From contig JAGRLG010000046.1 in NCBI GenBank assembly GCA_020441905.1, forward strand, positions 21,587-85,586: a stretch of DNA of 64,000 bases, given 5' to 3'. Within the stretch, counting starts at the first letter, position 1; each line of letters starts with the position of its first letter. Shown piece after piece: positions 16,533-25,811 of the stretch. A model generated the notes under the pieces. The model was not told the origin of the DNA. It saw only the letters and a list, made by a program, of their open reading frames with translations, and searched no databases. The stretch comes from Rhodobiaceae bacterium. Its GTDB lineage: Bacteria; Pseudomonadota; Alphaproteobacteria; Rhizobiales; NORP267. A program made the position numbers and the translations under genes.

Positions 16533-18329
16533 TCAGAGATCGGCCGGTTTCTTCTTGCGCAACCGGTAGTCGAGCTGGTGCCGGTTCATGTTCAGCAGGC
16601 GGGCGGCGGCCGAGACATTTCCGCCGCTCCGTTTCATGGCAGCGGCGATCAGCTCGTCCTCCAGCGATTCGAAGGTCATGTTACCGCCCTCGATGCGTTC
16701 CATCAGGCCGGCAAGCGGATCGCCGCCATCGCCGCCCGCTTCCTCGTCGACGGCGTGGAGGGTTCCTCTGGCGTCGAGCCGCATCATGGTCGAGGTCAGC
16801 AGGGTATCGGTGGCCGAGAGGTGCCCCAGATCGATCGGCTCGTTGTCCTCGGTCAGGATGACACCGCGCTCGATCAGATTTTCCAGTTCGCGGATATTGC
16901 CCGGGTAGTCGTATTCGTAGAGCGCGTCGACGGCCCTGGTGGTGAAGCCGGTCACCGGCTTGTCGTAGATCGCCGAATATTTGCTCAGGAAATGATCCAT
17001 CAGCATCGGGATGTCGTCGCGCCGGTCGCGCAAGGGAGGGATATGGATCGAGAACACGTTGAGGCGATAGAGCAGGTCGTTGCGGAAGGTACCCTCCTTC
17101 ACCGCCTCGTTGAGATCGATATTTGTCGCCGCGACCAGCCGCACATCGACCTTCCGGGTGCGGGTGTCGCCGACGCGCTCGATCTCGCCTTGCTGGATCG
17201 CGCGCAGAAGTTTGACCTGGGCGGTGGGCGTGAGCGTTCCGACCTCATCGAGGAACAAGGTGCCGCCATCGGCGCGCTCGAAGCGCCCGGGGCGTGATTC
17301 CTGGGCGCCGGTATAAGCGCCGCGCTGCACGCCGAACAGTTCGGACTCGATGAGATTGTCGGGAATGGCGGCGCAGTTGACGGCAATGAAGGGTTTGTGA
17401 CTGCGCCTGGAAATGCGGTGCAGGGTGCGGGCGAACATTTCCTTGCCGACCCCGGTCTCGCCGAAAAAAATCACCCGCGCCGGGGTTACCGCCACCTTTT
17501 GCAGCATGCGGCAGGCGGCGACGAAGCCGGGCGAGGCGCCGACGATGCGGTCGGCGTTGTCGCCGAAGGGGAGGTTGGGGTCGTCGCCCGCCGGGTCGCT
17601 GTCCCGGGACAGCTGGCGGTAGCGGTTGACGAATTCCTCGGGTTGGAGGGCGCGGATATCTTCCTCGGCATCTTCCCAGGATTCGATCGGCTTGCCGATG
17701 ATGCGGCAATGCTTGGCCCCCATGCCGCGGCATTCGACCTCGCGGTAGAGGATCGAGCGGCCCATGAAAGTGCTGGTATAACCGGAGGCATAGCCGGTGG
17801 TCATCCAGCAGATCGGCTCGCGGGCCAGGCCATAGGCCGGGGTATGGGCGTCGACCTCGAAGGAATCGACGCTGACGAACTCGCCCAGAAAATGGCCGGT
17901 GGCGATGTCGATATCGACCTGCACCGGTTCGAGAACCGCGCCGCCCTTGAGGGCGCGCAGCAGGGGGCCGACAAGAAAGGCCTCGGCGGTGGTGGAATGG
18001 GGCCGCAGCTTGCGCGCCAGCGCGGCGTCGCGCGAGCCTGCCGAATAGCCCATGCGGGTGAGCAGGCCGCGGGCCTTGGCAACGCCTATGGTGTCGACCA
18101 GTTCGCCGCGCAGCGAGCACAGGGTCGAAACATTGATCAGCATCACCCGGTGGGTATCGAGCCAGATGCGCCCCTCCTGGGGTACGAAGCGAAGGCGCGA
18201 TACGAGATCGGAGAAATCCGGGAATTCCCGGTCCACAAGTCCGGAATTGAAGAGCTGGCCGGTGCGGCGCTGGACGGTCTCCATATCGACCGTGATTTCG
18301 CCCCCGGGCCGCGAAAAGGCCCTCAGCAT
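16533..18329 (-). CDS. XylR/DmpR-type sigma54-dependent activator (XylR_N-V4R-AAA-Fis)
   Basis: 598 aa from ATG 18329 (AGGTGAGG just upstream); GTG 18341 is a less likely start. Domains: XylR_N sensor about 35-135, V4R hydrocarbon-binding about 145-215 (ending CRGMGAKHCRIIGKPIESW), linker, AAA+ from 260 with Walker A GETGVGKE (290-297), sigma54-contact loop GAYTGA (337-342, where most activators have GAFTGA), Walker B GTLFLDEVG, and a C-terminal Fis-type HTH (NVSAAARLLNMNRHQLDYRL). Relatives DmpR, XylR, PoxR and PdeR bind phenols or toluenes directly. It is divergent from the pps operon, which has a matching -24/-12 promoter. Confidence 0.93.
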   Translation of the reverse strand: MLRAFSRPGGEITVDMETVQRRTGQLFNSGLVDREFPDFSDLVSRLRFVPQEGRIWLDTHRVMLINVSTLCSLRGELVDTIGVAKARGLLTRMGYSAGSRDAALARKLRPHSTTAEAFLVGPLLRALKGGAVLEPVQVDIDIATGHFLGEFVSVDSFEVDAHTPAYGLAREPICWMTTGYASGYTSTFMGRSILYREVECRGMGAKHCRIIGKPIESWEDAEEDIRALQPEEFVNRYRQLSRDSDPAGDDPNLPFGDNADRIVGASPGFVAACRMLQKVAVTPARVIFFGETGVGKEMFARTLHRISRRSHKPFIAVNCAAIPDNLIESELFGVQRGAYTGAQESRPGRFERADGGTLFLDEVGTLTPTAQVKLLRAIQQGEIERVGDTRTRKVDVRLVAATNIDLNEAVKEGTFRNDLLYRLNVFSIHIPPLRDRRDDIPMLMDHFLSKYSAIYDKPVTGFTTRAVDALYEYDYPGNIRELENLIERGVILTEDNEPIDLGHLSATDTLLTSTMMRLDARGTLHAVDEEAGGDGGDPLAGLMERIEGGNMTFESLEDELIAAAMKRSGGNVSAAARLLNMNRHQLDYRLRKKKPADL

Positions 18330-18843
18330 GGCATTCCTCACCTTAGAATATTTGTAATTTTATTTTTGATATTCATAGAATTATAGCAAATCCCAGCATT
18401 ATTGGCCACAGATTCATAAAATTACATAGTTCGGTGTCTTTCCAAGCGGGATGTTTTGTTCTTTTTATCGGTATGATCCAAAATCTTCCTAGATATCATT
18501 ATAACAAAGGAGATTTTGCGCCCTGTTTCATATCAATATCTTGGTTCCCTAACGACAATTAGAAGCATTGCAAATTAACGCGCTCGCCAAGACTTGGCAC
18601 GTGCTTTGCAATTTATGGCGATGCGAGCAGCGGCCCGGACCCAAAAGGGGGAAGGCGGAGCGCGAAGGGAGCGTTCCTGCCGGTCATCTCCGGTCCGCCG
18701 CCTGTCTTGCATCGGCCGGGCATTCCCGCGCCACGCGATCCAAGGGCCGTGAGAGCCCGAAAGAAACCGAGTTCCGGACAACGGAGCCGGGGGAACTGTC
18801 TGCGGCGCAATCTTGAGGCCGCGCTCAAAGGGAGGTGAGCTTT
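18330..18843. promoter_or_regulatory. AT-rich divergent control region of the pps operon
   Basis: A 514-base gap. The part from 18342 to 18580 is strikingly AT-rich beside GC-rich genes, as expected for activator-binding and IHF-bending DNA. A small ATTC-ATA-GAAT inverted repeat lies at 18371-18381; it is only a weak upstream-activator candidate. The part from about 18621 to 18843 would be a leader of roughly 220 bases. No convincing small ORF was found. Confidence 0.6.
18594..18610 (+). promoter_or_regulatory. Sigma54 (-24/-12) promoter of the pps operon
   Basis: TTGGCACGTGCTTTGCA matches the consensus TGGCAC-N5-TTGC exactly, with the invariant GG (18596-18597) and GC (18608-18609) ten bases apart. 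Transcription should begin near 18621, 223 bases before ppsA. The only sigma54 activator in the window is encoded divergently next to it. Confidence 0.87.
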
Positions 18844-20676
18844 ATGGGTATGAAATTCTCAAATCCGCACGATCTGAAATCGATTCCGGGGACCGAGGGC
18901 TGGGAGCGGATGTATCCCTACCAGTACCAGTTCGTGACCGATGACGCGGATCGCAAGAAATATGAGGACGAGGCGTTCTGGTTCTATGACGGGTTGCATT
19001 ATCCCGAGCCGCTCTATCCGTTCGACACCATCTGGGATGAAGCGTGGTATCTGGGCCTGAGCCAGTACAACACCCGCATTTTCTCGGTGCCGCCGGTCTA
19101 TGGCGTCGATCACCGCATGGTCAACGGCTACATCTATATCTCGCCGGTGCCGGTCAAGGATCCCAAGGAAATCGAGGCCCGGGTCGGCGATTTCATGGAG
19201 CGCGCCGGCTACTACTACGAGAACTGGAACCAGCTGGAGAAAAAGTGGGAAGAGAAGATGAAGGGGACCATCGACCGCCTCGAGGCGCTCGAGTTCAAGC
19301 CCCTTCCCACCCTTGAGAAGATGTCGGTGGTAACCGACGCGGAGGGCGAGTCCAGCGGATATCACCTGCTCAAGTCATATGACCAGCTGATCGATCTCGG
19401 TATCCAGTGCTGGCAGTACCACTTCGAGTTCCTCAATCTGGGCTATGCCGCCTATGTCACTTTCATGGGCCATTGCCAGAGCATATTCCCGGACATCCCG
19501 GCACAACGCGTGACGCAGATGATCTCGGGCATCGACGTCATCATGTACCAGCCCGACGAGGAGCTCAAAAACCTGGCCCGCAAGGCGGTGGAACTGGGCA
19601 TCGAGAAGTCGCTCAAGGCGAGCAAACGCTTCAGCGATGTGCGCAAGGAGCTGGAAAAGAGCAATGCCGGCCAGCAATGGCTCAAGAGCTTCGAGAAGGC
19701 GCGCTATCCCTGGTTCCACGTCTCCACCGGCACCGGCTGGTACCACCATGACAAGTCGTGGAACGACGATCTCAACATCCCGCTGGCGGCGATCAACATC
19801 TATGTCGACAAGATCAAGGCAGGAAAGAGCATCGACCGGCCGATGGAGGAGGTGCGCCGCGAACGCGACCGCATCACCGCCGAATACCGCGACCTCATCG
19901 AGAACGACGGCGACCGGGCGACCTTCGACCAGTTGCTGGCAACGGCCAAGACCGTGTTCCCCTATGTCGAGAACCACCTGTTCTATGTCGAGCACTGGTT
20001 CCATTCGGTGTTCTGGAACAAGGTGCGCGAGGTTGCCGCGATCATGAAGGATCACGGCTTCATCAAGGACATCGAGGATGTCTGGTATCTCAAGCGCAGC
20101 GAGATCAAGGATGCCTTGTGGGACCTCGTCACGGCCTGGGCCACCGGCGTCAAGCCGCGCGGCCCGCAGGTGTGGCCCAAGGAGATCGAGTGGCGCAAGG
20201 GGGTGATGGAGAAATTCCGCGCCTGGTCGCCGCCGCCGGCGCTGGGGCCGGCTCCCGAAGTGATCCAGGAGCCTTTCACCATCGTGCTTTGGGGCGTCAC
20301 CAACGAGTCGCTCAAGAACTGGTCTGATGTCCAGAACGCTGAAAGCCTCGATTCGATTTCCGAGTTCAAGGGCTTTGCCGGCTCGCCGGGATCGGTCGAG
20401 GGCAAGGCGCGGGTGTGCCGCACCGTCGATGAGATCGGCGATCTGCAAGACGGCGAGATCCTGGTTTCGCCGACAACCTCGCCGTCCTGGGCGCCGGCCT
20501 TCGCCAAGATCAAGGCCTGCGTCACCGATGTCGGCGGCGTCATGTGTCATGCCGCCATCGTGTGCCGCGAATACGGCATGCCGGCGGTGGTCGGCACGGG
20601 CCATGCCACCAAGATCATCAAGACCGGCCAGATGGTGCGGGTGAACGGCACCACCGGCGAAATAACGATCATCTGA
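18844..20676 (+). CDS. ppsA: Phenylphosphate synthase subunit A-like, PEP-synthase swivel domain protein
   Basis: 610 aa from ATG 18844, with GGAGG 9 bases upstream. In Thauera, PpsA carries the phosphohistidine that passes the beta-phosphate of ATP to phenol, giving phenylphosphate. The C-terminal swivel domain reads GGVMCHAAIVCREYGMPAVV, and its histidine is residue 569, the same number reported for the phosphorylated His of Thauera aromatica PpsA. The N-terminal 450 residues (MYPYQYQFVTDD, many Tyr/Trp) belong to the PpsA-type substrate part. It is the first gene after the sigma54 promoter. The exact phenolic substrate is inferred. Confidence 0.9.
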   Translation: MGMKFSNPHDLKSIPGTEGWERMYPYQYQFVTDDADRKKYEDEAFWFYDGLHYPEPLYPFDTIWDEAWYLGLSQYNTRIFSVPPVYGVDHRMVNGYIYISPVPVKDPKEIEARVGDFMERAGYYYENWNQLEKKWEEKMKGTIDRLEALEFKPLPTLEKMSVVTDAEGESSGYHLLKSYDQLIDLGIQCWQYHFEFLNLGYAAYVTFMGHCQSIFPDIPAQRVTQMISGIDVIMYQPDEELKNLARKAVELGIEKSLKASKRFSDVRKELEKSNAGQQWLKSFEKARYPWFHVSTGTGWYHHDKSWNDDLNIPLAAINIYVDKIKAGKSIDRPMEEVRRERDRITAEYRDLIENDGDRATFDQLLATAKTVFPYVENHLFYVEHWFHSVFWNKVREVAAIMKDHGFIKDIEDVWYLKRSEIKDALWDLVTAWATGVKPRGPQVWPKEIEWRKGVMEKFRAWSPPPALGPAPEVIQEPFTIVLWGVTNESLKNWSDVQNAESLDSISEFKGFAGSPGSVEGKARVCRTVDEIGDLQDGEILVSPTTSPSWAPAFAKIKACVTDVGGVMCHAAIVCREYGMPAVVGTGHATKIIKTGQMVRVNGTTGEITII

Positions 20677-20698
20677 GACCTTTTTGTTGAGGTCGCTA

Positions 20699-20722
20699 CC
20701 CGCCGTGCTTCGGCACGGCGGG
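20699..20722 (+). other. Perfect 10-bp hairpin with UUCG loop between ppsA and ppsB
   Basis: CCCGCCGTGC-TTCG-GCACGGCGGG, 23 bases after the ppsA stop. No T-run follows, so it is not a standard terminator. Such stable tetraloop hairpins protect upstream mRNA from 3' exonucleases or mark processing sites, which could set a PpsA:PpsB ratio. Confidence 0.8.
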
Positions 20723-20815
20723 ACTGCCTCCTGATGCCTCGCGGCAGCAGAAGCGCGAGTGGAACGAGGAGACCAGCCGTCAAGAGCTGGGCAGAAACGG
20801 GCAAGGAAACCGGAG

Positions 20816-21913
20816 ATGGGAAACGAAAACGGAAAGGCCGTGCCGGCGGTGTGCTGGTTTTCCGACTGCAACAAGAACTCGGTGCCCCTGGTGGGCGGCA
20901 AATGCTCCTCGCTGGGCGAAATGATCAATGCCGGCATCAGGGTACCGCCGGGATTTGCCGTCACCACCGAGGGCTATCGCCAGTTCATGGCCGAGGGCGG
21001 GCTTGGAAAAGAAATCTTCGCCGGATTGGACGACGTTGACCATACCGATCTCAAGGCGCTGGAAGAGGTCAGCGCGCGGATCCGCGCCAGCATCGAGGAA
21101 CGCGAGTTCTCGCCGCGGCTGGAAGACGAAATCTGCGAATTCTACCGCCGGCTGGGCCAGACGTGCTGCGTGCCGGCGGTGCCTGTGGCGGTGCGCTCCT
21201 CGGCCACGGCGGAGGACTTGCCGGGCGCCAGTTTCGCCGGCCAGCAGGACACCTATCTGTGGATCCGCGGCGCCGACGATCTGATGCGCCATGTGCGCAA
21301 GTGCTTTTCCAGCCTGTTTACCGCCCGCGCCATCGCTTACCGCAACCGCATGGACTTTGCCCATGACGCGGTGGCGATCAGCGTCGGCGTGCAGAAGATG
21401 GCCAATTCCTATGCCGCCGGAGTGATGTTCACGCTCAATCCGTCAAATGGCGACCGCTCGACCATCGTCATCAATTCCAATTTCGGTTTCGGCGAGTCGG
21501 TCGTTTCTGGAGAGGTCACGCCGGACGAGTTCCTCGTCAACAAGATTTCCCTGGAGGCTCAGGCGCGCACGATCTCCTGCAAGCAGGTCTATTACACGGT
21601 CGACCGCGAAAACCATCGCTCGAAACTGTTCGACCTGCCCGCCGAAAGGCAGAGCGTGCAGTCGATCCTCGACGAGGAGGTCGCCGAACTGGCGGCAATG
21701 GGCAAGCTCATCGAGAAACATTACGGGCGTCCGATGGACGTCGAATGGGCGATCGACCGCGACATGTCGGCGGGAAGCAATGTCTTCATTCTTCAGGCCC
21801 GGCCGGAAACGGTGTGGAGCAACAAGAAGAAAGAACCCGTGTCCGGAGCGGCGAACAAGAACGCCACCCAGCACATTCTTGGAGCCCTGATGGCGGGGCG
21901 CAAGTTCCAGTGA
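20816..21913 (+). CDS. ppsB: Phenylphosphate synthase subunit B-like, PEP-synthase ATP-grasp domain protein
   Basis: 365 aa from ATG 20816, preceded by AAGGAAACCGGAG. It corresponds to the N-terminal nucleotide-binding part of PEP synthase (PPDK_N). Motifs: VPLVGGKCSSLGEMINAGIR, VRSSATAEDLPGASFAGQQ, AAGVMFTLNPSNGDRST, NFGFGESVVSGEVTPDE, VEWAID and the closing FILQARPETVW. In Thauera the 40-kDa PpsB works with PpsA to phosphorylate it from ATP. Splitting one PEP-synthase-like chain into A and B is diagnostic of this system. Confidence 0.9.
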   Translation: MGNENGKAVPAVCWFSDCNKNSVPLVGGKCSSLGEMINAGIRVPPGFAVTTEGYRQFMAEGGLGKEIFAGLDDVDHTDLKALEEVSARIRASIEEREFSPRLEDEICEFYRRLGQTCCVPAVPVAVRSSATAEDLPGASFAGQQDTYLWIRGADDLMRHVRKCFSSLFTARAIAYRNRMDFAHDAVAISVGVQKMANSYAAGVMFTLNPSNGDRSTIVINSNFGFGESVVSGEVTPDEFLVNKISLEAQARTISCKQVYYTVDRENHRSKLFDLPAERQSVQSILDEEVAELAAMGKLIEKHYGRPMDVEWAIDRDMSAGSNVFILQARPETVWSNKKKEPVSGAANKNATQHILGALMAGRKFQ

Positions 21914-21994
21914 TTCAGCCGCCGAAGCAACGGCGGCACCACCAGCAACGCAGGACCGGCGCGGTCCGGCAGAAATGCAGAAAAGGAGAGAAAC

Positions 21995-23482
21995 ATGATC
22001 GATGACTTGCGCAGTTACATCAAGGCGCTCGACGACGAGGGCGAGTTGCACCGGGTCAAGGCCGAAGTCGACTGGAAATACGAGCTTTGCCACGTCTCCA
22101 AGGTCAACGAGGAGGCAAAGGGACCGGCGCTGCTCTACGAAAACGTCAAGGACAACGACATTCCGGTCTTCACCTCGGCTTTCACCACACCCAGCCGGCT
22201 GGCGATCGCGCTCGGCCAGGAGCCGGGGCTGAGCATGAGCCAGCTATCGAAGAAATGGATGGAACTGACCACCAAGGAAATGGTGCCGCCGCGCTACGTC
22301 AACGATCCGCCGGTGATGGAAAACATCATTGAGGGGGATGATGTCGATATCGAGAAATTCCCCGTGCCGTGGTTCTACCCCGAGGACGGCGGGCGCTTCT
22401 TCGTCACCTCCGGATTCCTTGTCACCCAGGACCCGGACACCGGCTGGACCAATCTGGGCACCTATCGCTCCCAGGTTCTGGGCAAGGACATACTCGGCTC
22501 GCAGATCATCAAGGGCAAACACGGCGACTTCCACATGAAGCAGTATGCCGAGCGCGGCGAACTGATGCCGGCGGCCGCCGTTGTCGGCACCGACCCGGTG
22601 CTGTTCCTGGCTGGCTCGACCCTGGTCAGCTCCCAGGTCAGCGAATACGAGGTCGCCGGGGCGCTGCGCCAGCGGCCGGTCGATGTCTTCAAGTCCGACC
22701 TCACCGGGCTGACCCTGCCGGCCAAGGCGGAGATCATCGCCGAGGGCTATATCGATCCCAACGAGCTGATGGATGAGGGGCCGTTCGGCGAATACACCGG
22801 CTATTATTCCGGCAACAAGGGCAAGGACTATCCCAAGCCGGTGCTGCGCATCAAGCGCATCCTCCACCGCAACAATCCGGTGATGTGGTCGACCACGGTC
22901 GGCAAGCCGATCAACGACATTCACATGATCCAGTCGCTCAACCGCACGGCAACGCTGTGGCACGATCTGGAGACCATGAAGGTGCCCGGCATCGAGGGCG
23001 TCTATTTCCCCGCCGCCGCCACCGGGCGCTTCTGGGTCATCGTTTCGGTGCGCCAGAAATATCCCGGCCATTCCAACCATGTCGGCAATGCGGTGATCGC
23101 CTCGACCACCGGCCATTACGGCGTCAAAGGCGTCATTACCGTCGATCACGACATCGACCCGGAAGACTGGGACCGCGTGTTGTGGGCGCTGGCCGTTCGT
23201 TTCGATCCCAAGCGTTCGGCCCAGATCATCGACCGCGGCCGCTCGACGCCGCTCGACCCGGGCCTGCCGATCGAGGCCCGCGACATCACCAGCCGCATCC
23301 TGCTCGATGCCTGCACGCCCTATGAGTGGAAGGTCAAGCCGCAGGAGATCTGGATGGATCGCGAAGTGCTGACCAAGGTGTCGAACCGCTGGAACGAATA
23401 CGGCTTCAAGGGCAATAGCCCGGTGGCCGGCATGATCGACCGGCTGACCAAGCCGGCGGCGGTCAAGAAGGCGGCTGAATAG
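21995..23482 (+). CDS. UbiD-family prenyl-FMN-dependent (de)carboxylase, phenylphosphate carboxylase-like
   Basis: 495 aa. UbiD enzymes use prenylated FMN for reversible decarboxylation; in phenol degradation the PpcA/PpcB relatives carboxylate phenylphosphate to 4-hydroxybenzoate. Signature MDEGPFGEYTGYYSG (259-273) is the UbiD metal/prFMN region. R158 (GTYRSQ) and E246/E250 (AEIIAEG) lie where the family's Arg-Glu catalytic set is expected. Length is normal for PpcA. Only one UbiD paralogue is in this operon, whereas Thauera uses two (alpha, beta) plus gamma and delta subunits. A hydroxyarylic acid decarboxylase role is the main alternative. Confidence 0.87.
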   Translation: MIDDLRSYIKALDDEGELHRVKAEVDWKYELCHVSKVNEEAKGPALLYENVKDNDIPVFTSAFTTPSRLAIALGQEPGLSMSQLSKKWMELTTKEMVPPRYVNDPPVMENIIEGDDVDIEKFPVPWFYPEDGGRFFVTSGFLVTQDPDTGWTNLGTYRSQVLGKDILGSQIIKGKHGDFHMKQYAERGELMPAAAVVGTDPVLFLAGSTLVSSQVSEYEVAGALRQRPVDVFKSDLTGLTLPAKAEIIAEGYIDPNELMDEGPFGEYTGYYSGNKGKDYPKPVLRIKRILHRNNPVMWSTTVGKPINDIHMIQSLNRTATLWHDLETMKVPGIEGVYFPAAATGRFWVIVSVRQKYPGHSNHVGNAVIASTTGHYGVKGVITVDHDIDPEDWDRVLWALAVRFDPKRSAQIIDRGRSTPLDPGLPIEARDITSRILLDACTPYEWKVKPQEIWMDREVLTKVSNRWNEYGFKGNSPVAGMIDRLTKPAAVKKAAE

Positions 23483-23639
23483 GCAGGCGCAGCGTGACCG
23501 GTTGAAATCCTCCCTGAACGGGCGGGCGGCGGATCAGGTCGGCGCGAGAGCCGCCGCCGCCCGGCCCAAGGGGCAGGGCGTAGTGCCGGGTGAACGACAG
23601 CGCCGGGCGAGGGGCGCAACGAGCGGGAGGGGAATTGCC

Positions 23640-24902
23640 ATGGCGGCGAAAAAGGGAATCGTGATCATCTGCAACCTCGATACCCGGGGCGAGGACATCA
23701 TCTTCGTCAAGGACCTGATCGAAGGGCGCGGCCATGATGCCATCCTGCTCGATTTCTCGATGGAGGAGCCGCCGCCTTTCGCCGGCGACATTCCCTGCGA
23801 GGAGGTGGCGCGGCGCGGCGGAATGGATATAGCGGAGGTGCGCGCCTGCTACCGCTCCGACCGCGACCGGGCGACGCAGAACCAGATCAAGGGCGCGGCG
23901 GCGATCGTCGACGAGCTCTATGCGGCGGGAAAGGTGCACGGCATCTTCGGCGTCGGCGGCGGCACGGCGACGCTGGTCGCCACCTCGATCATGAAGAAGC
24001 TGCCCTTCGGCATGCCCAAGGTGATGGCCTCGCCGATGGCGGCCCATCCGCGCTACATCGACAAATATGTCGGCACGCGCGATCTCACCATGCATCACAC
24101 GGTGCTCGACATCGTGAAAATGAACCCGCTGCTGAAAGCCCAGATCACCAATGCCGTCGGCGCCATCTGCGGCATGGTCGAAATGACCATGGGCACCGAC
24201 ATCACCTTCGACAAGCCGGTGATCGCGATCTCCGCCTTCGGCTTCGGCGAGATGGCGGTGCAGACGGCAATGGGCATGCTGGAAGAGGCCGGCTTCGCCC
24301 CGGTGGTGTGCCACGCCCAGGGCAAGGGCGACCGGGCGATGGAGGAAATGATCGCCGACGGCGTCTTTCACGGCGTCATGGACATCTGCACCGGCGGCAT
24401 CATGGAGCATCTGTTCGGGGGCAACCGGGATCCGGGGCCGGACCGGCTGATGGCGACGGTGGAAGCGGGCATTCCCGCGCTTTTTGCCCCTTGCGGCCTC
24501 GATATCCTTTCCTATGGCGGGCGCGACGACAAACTGGCGGCGACCAGGGACCGGCCGCAATATGTGCAGGATGCGCTCAGGGTGCAGGTGCGCACCACGG
24601 CGGAGGAACTGCGTCAGGCTGCCGATGTTATCGCCGAGCGGCTCAACCGGGCGCGCGGCCCCTTCACCTTTCTCATCCCCTTGCGCGGCTGGTCGTCGCT
24701 CGATCGCGAGGGACGGGAGATCTGGGACCCGGAGGCCGACGCCGCCTTTGTCGAACGCCTGAAACAGAAGCTCGCCAACAAGAGCGCCATCAAGGAAGTC
24801 GACCTCAATCTCTACACGCCGGAATTCGCCCGCGCGGCGGTGGACGAATTCGTCCGCCTGTTCGAGCAGGCCAATCTGCGCGCCGCCGCATCGGCGCAGT
24901 AG
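23640..24902 (+). CDS. Tm-1-like/UPF0261 family protein
   Basis: 420 aa from ATG 23640; the frame upstream to 23502 is low-complexity and unlikely to be coding. The family pairs an N-terminal nucleotide-binding Rossmann-like domain (GIVIICNLDTRGEDIIFVKDLI) with a glycine-rich loop FGVGGGTATLVATSIM and a second domain (VIAISAFGFGEMAVQTAM; the MDICTGGIMEHLFGG loop). Plant Tm-1 is an ATP-binding antiviral protein; bacterial members have no settled function. Its place between ubiD and ppsC suggests a part in phenylphosphate chemistry, possibly ATP-dependent, but that is inference. Confidence 0.82.
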   Translation: MAAKKGIVIICNLDTRGEDIIFVKDLIEGRGHDAILLDFSMEEPPPFAGDIPCEEVARRGGMDIAEVRACYRSDRDRATQNQIKGAAAIVDELYAAGKVHGIFGVGGGTATLVATSIMKKLPFGMPKVMASPMAAHPRYIDKYVGTRDLTMHHTVLDIVKMNPLLKAQITNAVGAICGMVEMTMGTDITFDKPVIAISAFGFGEMAVQTAMGMLEEAGFAPVVCHAQGKGDRAMEEMIADGVFHGVMDICTGGIMEHLFGGNRDPGPDRLMATVEAGIPALFAPCGLDILSYGGRDDKLAATRDRPQYVQDALRVQVRTTAEELRQAADVIAERLNRARGPFTFLIPLRGWSSLDREGREIWDPEADAAFVERLKQKLANKSAIKEVDLNLYTPEFARAAVDEFVRLFEQANLRAAASAQ

Positions 24903-24934
24903 CGCGGCGGCGAGAAGAAACGGGAGCGGAATCG

Positions 24935-25612
24935 ATGATTGTACGCAACTGGATGAATTCCAAGCCGCATACCATCACCCCGGATGTGCTGGTGACCGAA
25001 GCCAAGCGGATCCTGAGCGAGGAGAACCTGCGCGCCCTGCCGGTTGTCGACGCGGACGGGCGGCTGCGCGGCCTGGTGACGCGGGCGATCTGCCTGCGCG
25101 CCGGCGAAAATGTCATGCGCGCCCAGGACCCTTTTGAAATCGACTATTTCACCAAGCGGCTGAAGGTGAAGGACGTCATGGTGCGCAATCCGGCCACCGT
25201 AAATGCCGACGATCCGATGGAGCACTGCCTGTTCCGCGGCCAGCAGGATCGCATGAGCCAGTTTCCGGTCCTCGATAAGGGCAGGGTGGTTGGCATCCTT
25301 TCGGCGAGCGAGGTGTTCCGCCTTGCCGCCAAGATCCTCGGGGCCTGGGAGAACTGGAGCGGCATCACGCTGAAGGTGGGCGCCAAAGAGAAGGGCGATC
25401 TTTCGCGCATCGCCGCCATTGTCGACGAGGCCGGCGCCGTCCTGACCTCGCTCTACGCGGTCGCCAGCGGCGATGCCGGCGCGCGCCGGATCATTGTCCG
25501 CTTTACCGGAGCCGATGCGGAAGGCTTGGCGCAGGTCTATCGCGCGGCCGGCTACACCGTCGCCGAGGTCAGCGCCAATGTCTGCGAGGGGCGGCCGAAA
25601 CAAGTGGCCTGA
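24935..25612 (+). CDS. ppsC: Tandem CBS-domain protein, PpsC-like activator of phenylphosphate synthase
   Basis: 225 aa, about 24 kDa, the size of Thauera PpsC, which stimulates phenylphosphate synthase several-fold and also has two CBS domains. CBS1 is residues 1-60 (MIVRNWMNSKPHTITPDVLVTEA). CBS2 is 75-135 (VKDVMVRNPATVNADDPM). The remaining 80 residues (LKVGAKEKGDLSRIAAIVDEAGAVLTSLYAV) look like an ACT domain, a possible ligand sensor. It follows the UPF0261 gene by 32 bases, rather than ppsB directly as in a compact ppsABC. Confidence 0.83.
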   Translation: MIVRNWMNSKPHTITPDVLVTEAKRILSEENLRALPVVDADGRLRGLVTRAICLRAGENVMRAQDPFEIDYFTKRLKVKDVMVRNPATVNADDPMEHCLFRGQQDRMSQFPVLDKGRVVGILSASEVFRLAAKILGAWENWSGITLKVGAKEKGDLSRIAAIVDEAGAVLTSLYAVASGDAGARRIIVRFTGADAEGLAQVYRAAGYTVAEVSANVCEGRPKQVA

Positions 25613-25811
25613 CGGGCCAGGAATTGCGTTGTCGATCTACTTGAGCAGGCCGCATTTGGCGGGAGGAATCCGACACGACACGGACGCAACAAGAAACAAT
25701 CCGGTACCACAACAACCATAAGACATCGAACTCCCGTTTTGCCTGGATTTGAAATCACCAAGGGCGCCAGCGGCCATCGTCAAAGACAGGATTGTGGAGG
25801 GAGAATGCGAA

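Noticed and set aside
18568..18816. Possible small ORF in the ppsA leader
   Set aside because: TTG start overlapping the sigma54 -12 element, no ribosome site, no homology; it would begin before the expected transcription start.
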